From contig NZ_CP121689.1 of NCBI RefSeq assembly GCF_038396615.1, positions 1,066,001 to 1,130,000 of the forward strand: a stretch of 64,000 nucleotides of DNA, read 5' to 3'. The translations under genes and the position numbers were made by a program. Under the pieces are notes generated by a model. That model had not been told where the DNA came from, made no database searches, and worked only from the letters and a program-made list of their open reading frames with translations. Positions 51,317 through 59,772 of this stretch are shown here, piece after piece (the first letter of the stretch is position 1; each line of letters begins with the position of its first letter). The DNA comes from Thermatribacter velox. GTDB lineage: Bacteria > Atribacterota > Atribacteria > Atribacterales > Thermatribacteraceae.

Positions 51317-52240
51317 TTTTAATTCCCCTTCTAAATGCTCTTCGCTCCAGGGCTTTTAGAACTCCCATGGTAAATGATATCCTAAAGCGTATTTGCCTTC
51401 AAGAAAACGAGAAACATTTGTGGCTACAATTTTAAGTAGCGGCCAACCCACATTTTATGTAAACTTGCATAAGCCTTGATGATGGCCACATTAATCTTGT
51501 TTAAAGATAACAGACAGATCTTCGGGCTGGGCTTAGTTTGCAAAGTAGAAGGCTTTGGTGGTATAGGTTATATGTGGGGTATTGCTTATTGCCAGTTCAT
51601 TAGTTTTCTGTCGTCTGCGATACCTATCATACAATTTCGGTACAGCTCGAGTATCGCCAAAACCTTTTTAAAACAGGAAACTTCTCCTACTCTTATAAAA
51701 AGTCCTTTCGGGAGCATTTTTACTGTATCTTTATTTGGTACCCAAGAGCGTGGTCTGTGCTTTAGTTTTAATCTTTTCCTGCAATATTTTCGATGTAGTT
51801 TTCAATATGTTCCATATAAAAATATAAAGCAAGTTTCACGCCTTTCAAAGCTTATTACTGAGATTCTTTTAAGATTTGATTAATTCATGGTAGTTATCAG
51901 ACACTACTAAGTCAACTCCACTCAAACTTTTTTCTTTCGAGTAACAGAAAAATTTCTCAACTCTCCTCTAATTCCTGTCTTCTACCGCGAAGCTCAATGA
52001 TTCTCGCATGCCTTTCTATTTTGTTCTTGCTTCTGGAAACGTACTTCTGTGTATCACCAGGCAATGCTTCCTTTTAATAAAGGTGGCTATTCCGATAACT
52101 CTTTTGCTCACAATGTCTATCGCAATTGCTTTTGCAGCAATTTTCCAGTTGTGCTGTGGATGAGTGAGCGCAAATCCTTCTCAAAAGCCCCGTTTCCCAT
52201 TATACTGGTTGGTATACACGCTTTTAAGGAGGAGATAGAT
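51317..52240. pseudogene. Decayed intergenic DNA with a possible Mutator-type transposase remnant
   Basis: About 920 bases with no convincing intact gene. On the minus strand 51932-51869 encodes SLSGVDLVVSDNYHELIKS and a stop, which resembles the GVxLVxSDxHxGL core of IS256/Mutator transposases. Further minus-strand fragments (around 51600-51735 and 51950-52050) read as short stretches broken by stops. The plus-strand frame 51476-51883 has hydrophobic, low-complexity composition without family motifs and no ribosome-binding site. No terminal inverted repeats are seen. The last 30 bases hold the ribosome-binding site of the next gene. Confidence 0.45.
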
Positions 52241-53560
52241 GTGAAAGCAAAACTGGTGCCCATATATTTTCAATCTGCTCAGGATGAGGAGTTTGTGAAA
52301 GGGGTTGAGAACCTCAAGAAATTCTTTTCTAAAGAAGCTGACATACTCGACCCCTTACCGCTGGGGAATCCTTTACCTGAAGCAGATGCGGTTGTTTTTC
52401 CCCAAATTCTGGGAGATGCCTACCGAAGAGTTGAGGCAATAGCTCAAATCAAGATACCCATGATGGTGATCACTTCAGACTTTGGCACTGTGAACATGTG
52501 GGATTGGGAAATCGTTAGCTATCTACGTTCTAAAGGAATCAAAATATTCGCTCCCTATGATGTGGAAATGAGCAAAGCACTGCTTCGAGGTCTTGCTTTA
52601 AAGCGAGAAATGCCTGAAACCGACTTTCTGGTATTTCAGGACAACCCGGGAGAGGGAATGCAAGCAAGCATTTTCAAACGCTTTTACTGGTGGGAAGAGG
52701 AATGCGTGAGAGCAATTAATACCAGGTTTGGTGTATCTATAAAGAAAAAGAGCCTTAAACAGCTTGCTGAAAAGGTCAAAAAGGTAGAGGACGATATAGC
52801 ACGTAAAACCTGGTACAGATGGAACTTCCCAATTGGCAAGATTTCAGAACAGGCGTTGCTTTCTGCTTTGAAGCTTTACCTGGCTTTGAGGCAGGAAATA
52901 GAGGAAAATCCCAAAGTCAAGGTAGCTGGTATGAACTGTTTGAATGAATCTTTCTACCTGGATACTACCCCCTGCCTGGCCTGGAGTATTCTTTTTGAGG
53001 AAAAAGGGATAATCTGGGGCTGTGAGGCAGACCTTCTTTCTATGCTCACCAAATTCATCGTTTACAGCACTCTTCGTTCTCCAATCATGATGAGCAACGT
53101 TTATCCTTTCCTGGTGGGTAGAGCAGCCCTGCAGCACGAACGAATAAGTAATTTTCCCAAAGTTGATGAGCCAGAAAACCATCTTTTAATCGCCCATTGC
53201 GGTTATTTTGGTCTCATGCCTCCTTCTTTTGCTAACACCTGGACACTGAAACCAAGAGTCCTGCAAATCGTTGATCCGAATGCCACTGCTGTTGATGCCT
53301 GTTTCCCGTTAGGTCCAGTAACTCTGGTTAAGATAGACCCATCAATTTCCAGGATGCAGATTATCCAGGGTGAGCTTAAAGGTTACGTGGAATATCCCGA
53401 CTCTGACTGTCTGCGAGGGGGCATAATTAAAGTGTCTGATGGACATAAACTGATGGAAAGCCTGTATTCCCACCATGCCTGTATCCTGACCGGACACCAT
53501 TCCCACGTTCTCAAAAATGTTGCTTATTTGCTGGGACTGGAAGTAGAAGAGTCAAAGTAG
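52241..53560 (+). CDS. Sugar isomerase of the L-fucose/L-arabinose isomerase superfamily (COG2407)
   Basis: A protein of about 440 residues. The N-terminal half is a Rossmann-like domain (DAVVFPQILGDAYRRVEAI...FAPYDVEMSKALLRGLAL), and the second half has GMNCLNESFYLDTTPCLAWSILFEEKGIIWGCEADLLSMLTKFI, the COG2407 metal-site region containing the conserved Glu and Asp. HHACILTGHHSHVL near the end provides the third ligand His. The start is GTG 52241, preceded by AAGGAGG 9 bases upstream; a longer frame from 52049 lacks such a site. Family members isomerise aldoses and ketoses. Next to it are a phosphomannose-isomerase-like cupin, a glycosyltransferase and an alpha/alpha-toroid protein, so it may act in mannose or fucose metabolism. 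The substrate is not known. Confidence 0.75.
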   Translation: MKAKLVPIYFQSAQDEEFVKGVENLKKFFSKEADILDPLPLGNPLPEADAVVFPQILGDAYRRVEAIAQIKIPMMVITSDFGTVNMWDWEIVSYLRSKGIKIFAPYDVEMSKALLRGLALKREMPETDFLVFQDNPGEGMQASIFKRFYWWEEECVRAINTRFGVSIKKKSLKQLAEKVKKVEDDIARKTWYRWNFPIGKISEQALLSALKLYLALRQEIEENPKVKVAGMNCLNESFYLDTTPCLAWSILFEEKGIIWGCEADLLSMLTKFIVYSTLRSPIMMSNVYPFLVGRAALQHERISNFPKVDEPENHLLIAHCGYFGLMPPSFANTWTLKPRVLQIVDPNATAVDACFPLGPVTLVKIDPSISRMQIIQGELKGYVEYPDSDCLRGGIIKVSDGHKLMESLYSHHACILTGHHSHVLKNVAYLLGLEVEESK

Positions 53561-53675
53561 CCTATTAGCCGAGCTGGATTAGAATTCTCTTTGATGTTGT
53601 CGCGACTCAGGTCAACAGGGCCTTAAAGAGAGTAAACAAACACAGCACAGTTTTTCTGAGCCATCCTGGTTAAAT

Positions 53676-53703
53676 TTGACATTTCCTGATTTTTAATTAT
53701 AAT
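53676..53703 (+). promoter_or_regulatory. Strong promoter of the cupin-glycosyltransferase operon
   Basis: TTGACA (53676-53681) and TATAAT (53698-53703) are consensus boxes with a 16-base spacer. The transcript would carry a leader of about 135 bases before the TTG at 53845; no riboswitch consensus is seen in it. The rest of 53561-53675 shows nothing else. Confidence 0.75.
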
Positions 53704-53844
53704 AAAAATAGCTTTAGTATACGAAGTATTTCTCTTTATCTCTTTTCTTGCTAAGGATTTCTTCAAGGCTTTCAGTCGCGAACACGTCTTTTAGCTCAAA
53801 ATTCTCACGAAAAGTGTGATTATATCTTAAAGGAGGTGGTGGCG

Positions 53845-54267
53845 TTGAGAAACAGAGCAGTTTCTGAAGCTTTTGTTCAAGAAAGCTTGGTACCTAATCC
53901 CAAGGAAGTGAAAAAGCCCTGGGGCAGGTTCATTCAATATACCCTGAATCAACCCACCACGGTAAAGATACTGGAAGTAAATCCAGGGGAAATTTTAAGT
54001 TTGCAGTCTCACAATCACCGAGACGAACTGTGGGTACCTCTTACCTCAGGTGCAGTAGTAGAAATTGACGGTCATGTTATGAATCCTGGGGAGCTGGAAC
54101 CAGTTTTTATTCCCCGCTATACCAAACATCGTTTAAGTGCCAAGGATCAGAAAGTGCGAGTGCTGGAAATATCTTTCGGCACTTTTGACGAAGAGGATGT
54201 GGTCCGCTACGAGGATAAATATGGGAGGAGCACCCAAAACGCTCAGGAAAGGAGGGTAGAGAAATGA
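53845..54267 (+). CDS. Cupin, phosphomannose isomerase type II-like
   Basis: A 140-residue single cupin. KPWGRFIQYTLNQPTTVKILEVNPGEILSLQSHNHRDELWVPLTSGAVVEIDG is the metal-binding region typical of the C-terminal isomerase domain of ManC/GDP-mannose pyrophosphorylases and of stand-alone mannose-6-phosphate isomerase domains. GELEPVFIPRYTKHRLSA is the second cupin motif. TTG 53845 is chosen because AAAGGAGG is 8 bases upstream; a GTG at 53836 is too close. The ATGA overlap with the GT gene couples them. It may isomerise mannose-6-phosphate and fructose-6-phosphate to feed the glycosyltransferase. Confidence 0.8.
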   Translation: MRNRAVSEAFVQESLVPNPKEVKKPWGRFIQYTLNQPTTVKILEVNPGEILSLQSHNHRDELWVPLTSGAVVEIDGHVMNPGELEPVFIPRYTKHRLSAKDQKVRVLEISFGTFDEEDVVRYEDKYGRSTQNAQERRVEK

Positions 54268-55427
54268 AAAATAATCTCTACTCGGGAAAAGTTGTTTACC
54301 TGTCTACTTATCCCCCAACTGAATGCGGTATTGCTACTTTTACTCAAGACCTTGCTTGGGCTGTGGCTGAACATACGTCTACAGCACCAGCAATTATCTC
54401 TATTCTGCAAGGGGAGAATGATTTTTCTCACCCTCAGGAAGTTGAGTTAACGACCAGGAAAAATCAACTGGAAGATTACATAGAAGCCGCTCATTTCGCC
54501 AATCAGAATGCAGACGTGATAAGCGTGCAGCACGAATATGGAATTTTTGGAGGCAAAGACGGAGAAATGATCCTGCACTTTCTGGAGCATCTCGAAAAAC
54601 CAGTGGTAGTGACTTTGCACACCATTCTTTATGAGCCAACTTATAATCAGCGAAAGATTCTTTCCAGAATAGGGCAGTATGCAGACAGGGTAGTTTGCAT
54701 GAATAGCCTGGCTATTCCCTTACTGGAAGAGATATACGGTATACCCCGGGAGAAAATCGAAATGATTCATCATGGAGCCCCTTCCAAGCTTATGGAAAGC
54801 AAGGAAGACACTAAGAACCAACTTGGGCTGCAAGGAAAAATTGTACTCTCTACTTTCGGTTTGATCAATCGCGGAAAGGGAATAGAGTATGCCATTGAAG
54901 CTTTGCCACGAGTGGTTAAAAAATTTCCTAATGTTATTTATCTGATCCTGGGTGCCACGCATCCTGAGGTCAAGAAGAGGGAAGGAGAGAGATATCGCAA
55001 ATACCTCGAAAATATGGTTGCTGAACTGGGCCTTGAAAAACATGTACGCTTTGTCAACCAGTATCTCACAAAACGAGACCTGATCAGATACCTGATGGCT
55101 ACTGATATTTACATAACGCCCTACCTCAATCCTCAGCAAGTAGTGAGTGGAACCCTGGCCTATGCCATGCACTTTGGTAAAGTAATTATTTCCACTCCTT
55201 ATCTCTACGCGAAGGAACTGCTTCGTGATGGAAGAGGTATCATTGTTGATTTCCGAGATTCAAAGAGCATTGAAGAAGCACTGTGGTACCTTTTGAGTAA
55301 TCCCTGGCGCAGGTATCAGATAGAACGTAAAGCCAGAATCTTTGGCGAGCAACTTTCTTGGAGCAATGTAGGCAAGGAATACGCCCGTCTTTTCGACAGT
55401 GTGAGCTCGTTCCTGCTCGCTTCCTGA
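54264..55427 (+). CDS. Glycosyltransferase, GT4 (GT-B fold)
   Basis: A 387-residue retaining-type glycosyltransferase. LSTYPPTECGIATFTQDLAWAV near the N-terminus is the acceptor-side glycine loop seen in a mannosyltransferase-like GT4 subgroup, and FGLINRGKGIEYAIEALPRV followed by a late DIYITPYLNPQQVVSGTLAYAMHFGK is the nucleotide-sugar side, with the E-x7-E pattern replaced by Gln/Val-Ser-Gly residues. It is cytoplasmic or peripheral, with no membrane segment. It overlaps the cupin gene by 4 bases and is followed after 16 bases by an alpha/alpha-toroid gene, so the three are likely one pathway. The sugar donor and product are unknown; GDP-mannose is a reasonable guess. Confidence 0.85.
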   Translation: MKNNLYSGKVVYLSTYPPTECGIATFTQDLAWAVAEHTSTAPAIISILQGENDFSHPQEVELTTRKNQLEDYIEAAHFANQNADVISVQHEYGIFGGKDGEMILHFLEHLEKPVVVTLHTILYEPTYNQRKILSRIGQYADRVVCMNSLAIPLLEEIYGIPREKIEMIHHGAPSKLMESKEDTKNQLGLQGKIVLSTFGLINRGKGIEYAIEALPRVVKKFPNVIYLILGATHPEVKKREGERYRKYLENMVAELGLEKHVRFVNQYLTKRDLIRYLMATDIYITPYLNPQQVVSGTLAYAMHFGKVIISTPYLYAKELLRDGRGIIVDFRDSKSIEEALWYLLSNPWRRYQIERKARIFGEQLSWSNVGKEYARLFDSVSSFLLAS

Positions 55428-55443
55428 AGGAAAGAAGGGGAAG

Positions 55444-56547
55444 ATGACTATGATTTGCAAAAGTGCTCTTCGCAAAATGCCAAGCATAAAACTGGATTAT
55501 CTGGAAAGTCTGACAGACCATATTGGTCTTTATCAGCATGCCACTTTCGGTGTACCCAATCTGGACTTTGGGTACACCACTGATGACAATTGCCGAGCTT
55601 TGATTGTCGTTTCCAAATACTTTGATTTGTACAACGAGGAGAGGGCTATAAAATTGGCCAGAAGATATCTGGCCTTTTTGCAGTGGGTGCAGAGGGAAGA
55701 TGGATACTTCAGAAATGAGGTGTCCATCGACCGCCAGTTCCTTGATGAAGTAGGTTCTGAGGACGCACAGGCGAGGACTTTCTGGGCTTTGGCTTGGTTC
55801 ATGAACACGGGGGTTGGTGAAGACCTTAAGGGAGCTGCAAAACAAATGTTGGAGCGGTTTTTGCCTAACCTGTTTTCGCTTCAACATCCTCGTCCCTGGG
55901 CATTTATTCTGAAGGGTTTGGAAGAGCTTTCCAAGAACAAAACTTCCCCCGTACCACTCGACCACGTAAAGGCTGCTTCAATTTTTGGAGAAAGGCTGCT
56001 TGCCCTTTATAAAGAACAAGCTGATGCAAGCTGGCGCTGGTTTGAAGATATCATGACCTGGGGGAATGCCCTTTTACCTTCAGGGCTCTTTAGCGCTTAT
56101 AAATTAACCGGTCGGAAGGAGTTTTTAACCGTAGCCCGGGAGAGCTTTGAATTTTTGTGCGAAAAAGTTTTTGAAAGGGAAATGTTCATGCCGGTTGGCA
56201 ACCGGGGTTGGTATCATAAAAATGGCACCAAGCCGGTTTTTGACCAGCAACCAATCGAAGCTATGTGGATGCTGATTGCTTCTCTTGAAGCTGCAGAGTT
56301 TTACAGCCCGGAGGAAAATCTGGAGCGAGCACGGAATGCAGTGGAATGGTATTTTGGCAAAAATATACACCGTTTGAGTCTTTACAATCCCTTGGATGGT
56401 TCTTGTGCTGATGGCCTTACCCCTCAAGGATTCAACGCCAATCGTGGTGCCGAAAGCACTATCTCTTGCCTTTTAAGCATGTTAATTGCTCAGGAAAAAA
56501 ATCTGCTTGAATTCCGGTCACCGAAGTCTGCAGGCGTGAAGCACTGA
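55444..56547 (+). CDS. Alpha/alpha-toroid glycosidase-like protein
   Basis: A 367-residue protein with repeated helical hairpins containing aromatic and acidic residues, typical of an (alpha/alpha)6 barrel. Visible blocks are NLDFGYTTDDNCRALIVV (about 39-56), QWVQREDGYFRNEV, WALAWF, MTWGNALLPSGLFSAYKLTG and the C-terminal FNANRGAESTISCLLSMLIA. TDDN and the RGAES glutamate could be catalytic acid/base residues. I do not recognise a named GH family. GT4 proteins of the upstream type are often found next to or fused with such domains. ATG is at 55444, with GGAAGAAGGGGAAG upstream. Confidence 0.7.
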   Translation: MTMICKSALRKMPSIKLDYLESLTDHIGLYQHATFGVPNLDFGYTTDDNCRALIVVSKYFDLYNEERAIKLARRYLAFLQWVQREDGYFRNEVSIDRQFLDEVGSEDAQARTFWALAWFMNTGVGEDLKGAAKQMLERFLPNLFSLQHPRPWAFILKGLEELSKNKTSPVPLDHVKAASIFGERLLALYKEQADASWRWFEDIMTWGNALLPSGLFSAYKLTGRKEFLTVARESFEFLCEKVFEREMFMPVGNRGWYHKNGTKPVFDQQPIEAMWMLIASLEAAEFYSPEENLERARNAVEWYFGKNIHRLSLYNPLDGSCADGLTPQGFNANRGAESTISCLLSMLIAQEKNLLEFRSPKSAGVKH

Positions 56548-56659
56548 ATATCGTATTGAAATTGTCTGAAGGAACTAGTAAGAAGTTCTGAATACTTAAG
56601 TACTTATTTACTTATTTCACTATTGACGTATAATATTACACATACAAACTATACGCGCA

Positions 56660-56901
56660 AAATCCGAAGAAGGGGACAAGTAGTTCCAGAACTGGCGCTC
56701 ACAGAGAGCCGGTAGTGCTGAGAACCGGCGCCTGGTTGGGAACGAATGGGCCCTGGAGGAGCAGGCCGAAAGTAAATTATTGATGAAACAACGAGTAGGC
56801 CGAGTCGCATAGCCTGCGTTAAAGGAAAGAGTGGGGTTTTTCAAACCCAAAAAGGGTGGCACCGCGAGTTACCCCTCGTCCCTGCGGCGGGGGGTTTTTT
56901 T
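56660..56901 (+). promoter_or_regulatory. Tryptophan-specific T-box riboswitch with terminator
   Basis: The leader contains GGACAAGTAGT, the stem I AG-bulge AGAGAGCCGGTAG-TGCTGAGAACCGGC (56703-56728), a specifier loop with GAATGG (codon UGG at 56747-56749) and the T-box AGGGTGGCACCGCG (56853-56866) that pairs with uncharged tRNA. The terminator is ACCCCTCGTC (56871-56880) with GGCGGGGGGT (56886-56895) and a U7 run to 56901. UGG agrees with the Trp-related genes that follow. Rising uncharged tRNA-Trp would favour antitermination. The promoter should be near 56620-56650; TATAAT is at 56629-56634. Confidence 0.92.
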
Positions 56902-56926
56902 ATAATAAAATGAGGGAGGTGGGAAA

Positions 56927-57940
56927 ATGAAAAAGTTTGCATTATTTGCACTGGTGTTTCTTTTCATGGCAATGATCGTTTCTCCAGCAATGTCTCAAGA
57001 TAAGGTCAAAATTGGTATCATGCAGATTGTGGACCATCCAGCTCTCAATGCCGTCAGAGACGGGCTCATTGATGCACTGAAAGAGGAGTTCGGGTATGTA
57101 GAAGGTGAAAACATTGAGTATGATATTCAATCTGCTCAGGGGGATGTGGCTACGGCTAATACCATTGCTCGGAAGTTTGTGGCCGAGAAAGTGGATTTGA
57201 TCGTTTCCATTGCCACACCGACTTCTCAGGCAGCAGCTAATGCCACCAAAGAAATTCCCATCGTCTTTTCTGCAGTGACCGATCCGGTTAGCGCAGGTCT
57301 TGTTGAGTCTCTCGAGCACCCGGGTGGCAACATTACCGGCGTATCGGATATGACTCCCGTGGATAAGCAGATAGAGCTCATTAAATACCTGTTTAAGGAT
57401 GCAAAGAGGGTGGGTACGCTGTACAATGCTGGAGAAGTGAACTCGGTAGTTACCAATGAAATGGCTAAAGAGGCCTGTGCTGCGAATGGGTTGGAACTCC
57501 TGGAAGCTACGGTAGCCAGTACTGCCGACGTTGCGATGGCAGCTCAAACTTTGGTACGCAAAGTGGATGCTGTATATGTGTCTACTGACAATACGGTAGT
57601 CAGCGCACTGGACGCAGTAGCCAAGGCCTGTAACGAAGCTAAGGTTCCACTTATTCTGGCTGACCCCACGACGGTAGAAAAAGGAGCGTTGCTCGCTCTG
57701 GGTTTTGACTACTATCTCCATGGTCGGCAGACAGCAGCGATAGTGGCTCGAGTGCTTAAGGGAGAAAATCCTGGTGATATCCCGGTGCAGTTTGCCCAGA
57801 AGTTGGTGCTTTTGGTCAATCCCGAAACAGCAAAGGTACTTGGCATGAACATCGACGAGCTTCGGGCTCAGCTTGAACAGTATGTCCGTGACATGGAAGA
57901 AAAAGGCGTAGAAGTTAACCTGCAATTTTTGAGCGAGTAA
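56927..57940 (+). CDS. trpX: Tryptophan ABC transporter substrate-binding protein (TrpX-like, COG2984)
   Basis: A 337-residue periplasmic binding protein. The signal peptide covers about residues 1-23 (FALFALVFLFMAMIVSPAMS), without a lipobox. The mature sequence KVKIGIMQIVDHPALNAVRDGLIDAL, followed by IPIVFSAVTDPVSAGLVESLEHPGGNITGVSD, is typical of the COG2984 family, which occurs with T-box-regulated TrpXYZ transporters. GGGAGGT lies about 7 bases before the ATG. Tryptophan (or indole-type) substrate is inferred from the UGG T-box and from trpB2 in the operon. A 12-bp hairpin follows its stop. Confidence 0.9.
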   Translation: MKKFALFALVFLFMAMIVSPAMSQDKVKIGIMQIVDHPALNAVRDGLIDALKEEFGYVEGENIEYDIQSAQGDVATANTIARKFVAEKVDLIVSIATPTSQAAANATKEIPIVFSAVTDPVSAGLVESLEHPGGNITGVSDMTPVDKQIELIKYLFKDAKRVGTLYNAGEVNSVVTNEMAKEACAANGLELLEATVASTADVAMAAQTLVRKVDAVYVSTDNTVVSALDAVAKACNEAKVPLILADPTTVEKGALLALGFDYYLHGRQTAAIVARVLKGENPGDIPVQFAQKLVLLVNPETAKVLGMNIDELRAQLEQYVRDMEEKGVEVNLQFLSE

Positions 57941-58903
57941 ATGAATCTGGGGGATGGTGTGCAAGTTTCTCACACCATCCCCAATGTGAGGGAGGAAAAG
58001 CAGATAGGTATCTTCTTTCTGTACAGTTTGCAGGAAGGCATCCTGTTTGGAATTCTGGCTCTCGGGGTTTTCATTACTTTCAGATGTTTGAATTTTCCAG
58101 ATTTGACTGTTGATGGAAGTTATCCTCTGGGTGCAGCCGTTTTTGCCTTCATGGTTACTCGGGGTTTTGACCCGTTCTCGGGAATGCTGGCTGCTCTTTT
58201 GGCCGGGGCACTGGCTGGCCTCCTGACCGGGACACTGCATACTTTCTCACGTATTCCCGCACTTCTTTCGGGCATCCTCACTATGATATGCCTTTACTCC
58301 ATCAATTTAAGAGTCATGGGAAGACCTAATATTTCTCTTTCGGAGAACTTGGGACATAGAACAGCTTTTACTATCCTTCGTGACCTGTTCCCAGGAATAC
58401 CTGAAGCGTATCTGCGTTTCCTCTTTTTGCTTGCCTTGGTGGTGGTGTTAAAAATACTGCTGGACCTTTTTCTGCAAACCGAAGTTGGCCTCTCTCTGCG
58501 AGCAACCGGGGATAACGAGACGCTCGTTGAAGCTCAGGGAATCAATCCAGACAGAATGAAGCTAACCGGTATCGCTCTTTCCAACTCGCTGGTGGCTCTT
58601 TCCGGAGCCATGTTTGCACAGTATCAGGGTTTCGTCGACATTAACATGGGCATAGGTATGGTGGTCTCAGGTCTGGCTTCGGTTATAGTGGGAGAAGTGC
58701 TGATAAGGGGAAAAAGGATTTTCTGGTTGACTTTTCAGGTTATCGTGGGGTCAATCGTTTATCGAATGGCCACAGCAGTGGCTCTCAATTGGGGGTATAC
58801 CATTGGCTTCAAGCCCTACGACCTGAAACTCTTTACTGGTATTCTGGTTATAGTGATTCTTTCTTTTCCTGCGCTTAAGAAAAAATTGGTTGGAGAACGG
58901 TAA
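57941..58903 (+). CDS. trpY: Tryptophan ABC transporter permease (TrpY-like, COG4120)
   Basis: A membrane permease of about 300-320 residues with about nine hydrophobic segments. SLQEGILFGILALGVFITFRCLNFPDLTVDGSYPLGAAVFA is the conserved N-terminal core and GLSLRATGDNETLVEAQGINPDRMKLTGIALSNSLVALSGA the ATPase-contact region. The frame opens with ATG at 57941, but this lies at the end of trpX before the hairpin. AGGGAGG (57989-57995) is placed 8 bases before ATA at 58004, whose product starts IGIFFLYSLQEG and has the normal family length. The other possible starts (GTG 57986) lack a ribosome-binding site. The true start is therefore probably 58004 with a non-canonical AUA, which needs experimental support. 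Confidence 0.88.
   Translation: MNLGDGVQVSHTIPNVREEKQIGIFFLYSLQEGILFGILALGVFITFRCLNFPDLTVDGSYPLGAAVFAFMVTRGFDPFSGMLAALLAGALAGLLTGTLHTFSRIPALLSGILTMICLYSINLRVMGRPNISLSENLGHRTAFTILRDLFPGIPEAYLRFLFLLALVVVLKILLDLFLQTEVGLSLRATGDNETLVEAQGINPDRMKLTGIALSNSLVALSGAMFAQYQGFVDINMGIGMVVSGLASVIVGEVLIRGKRIFWLTFQVIVGSIVYRMATAVALNWGYTIGFKPYDLKLFTGILVIVILSFPALKKKLVGER
57950..57982 (+). repeat. 12-bp hairpin between trpX and trpY
   Basis: GGGGATGGTGTG (57950-57961) pairs perfectly with CACACCATCCCC (57971-57982) around a 9-base loop, starting 9 bases after the trpX stop. There is no U-tract. It ends 6 bases before the AGGGAGG ribosome-binding site of the permease gene. It probably stabilises the trpX mRNA 3' end. 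Confidence 0.8.
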
Positions 58904-59710
58904 ATGGAACGTATGCTGGAACTCCAAAAGTTAAATAAATATTTTTTTAAAGGAACTGTTGATGAACGCTGGGCCATACGCAATCTAAACCTTTGTGTCT
59001 CACCTGGGGAATTTATCACCATTGTGGGCAGTAATGGAGCTGGAAAGACAACCCTTCTCAACCTCATAAGCGGTACCTATTTGCCGGACACCGGAAAGAT
59101 ACTGATTGACGGAAAAGACGTTACCAACCTTCCTGCTTACAAAAGAGCTCACTTTCTGGGAAGAGTTTTTCAGGATACTTTCCGTGGGACTGCAGCCTCT
59201 TTAACCATAGAAGAAAACCTGGCCATTGCTTACCTTAAAGGAAAGAAAAAGGGACTACGCATAGCTATCAAAGATAAAATGCGTCGCTATTTCCGGGAAA
59301 AGTTAGCCGAAATTGGTCTTGGGCTTGAAAAGCGCCTTGGTGACCGGGTAGGATTGCTCTCCGGTGGTCAGCGTCAGGCACTTGCACTTTTGATGGCAAC
59401 TATGGGTAACCCCAAAATACTGCTTCTTGATGAACATACCGCTAATCTGGACCCCAAAACGGGAGAAAAAATCATGAATTTGACCACTTCACTCATTGCC
59501 GAAAACGGCTTGACAGCGCTCATGGTTACCCACAACCTGAACGACGCCCTGCGCTATGGAACGAGAACTCTTCTGATGGATGAAGGTGAAGTGGTGCTTG
59601 ATATTGCTGGAGAGGAGAGAAAAAAGATTACCGTTAATGAGCTTTTGGAGCGTTTCAGCGCAGCACGGCATAAAGATTTTGTAGAAGACCGTGCCTTGCT
59701 TTCGTCGTGA
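58904..59710 (+). CDS. trpZ: Tryptophan ABC transporter ATP-binding protein (TrpZ-like, COG1101)
   Basis: A 268-residue ABC ATPase. Walker A is GSNGAGKTT, signature LSGGQRQALALLMA, Walker B ILLLDEHTANLDP (with His in place of the usual Pro following Glu) and H-loop VTHNLNDALR. DEHTAALD-like variants are typical of the COG1101 family. GGAGAACGG precedes the ATG. It follows trpY without a gap and powers the TrpXYZ importer. Confidence 0.92.
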   Translation: MERMLELQKLNKYFFKGTVDERWAIRNLNLCVSPGEFITIVGSNGAGKTTLLNLISGTYLPDTGKILIDGKDVTNLPAYKRAHFLGRVFQDTFRGTAASLTIEENLAIAYLKGKKKGLRIAIKDKMRRYFREKLAEIGLGLEKRLGDRVGLLSGGQRQALALLMATMGNPKILLLDEHTANLDPKTGEKIMNLTTSLIAENGLTALMVTHNLNDALRYGTRTLLMDEGEVVLDIAGEERKKITVNELLERFSAARHKDFVEDRALLSS

Positions 59711-59772
59711 TTTGTAAAGGGTAGCTTCATTCAAGGAAAAAGTCAAAATCATCATCTAAAGGAGGATGAACC

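Noticed and set aside
51476-51883. A 135-codon plus-strand frame in the decayed region
   Set aside because: It has no ribosome-binding site and no family motif, and its composition is like antisense of degraded coding DNA. I treated it as non-coding.
48060-52240. An integrated element with att sites at tRNA-Arg
   Set aside because: I found no direct repeat of the tRNA 3' end past the R-M cassette and no integrase gene, so integration at this tRNA is not supported.
56942-58240. A 432-codon minus-strand frame opposite trpX and trpY
   Set aside because: It is fully antisense to genes with signal peptide and permease motifs, and its sequence shows no domain. It is a shadow of the real reading frames.
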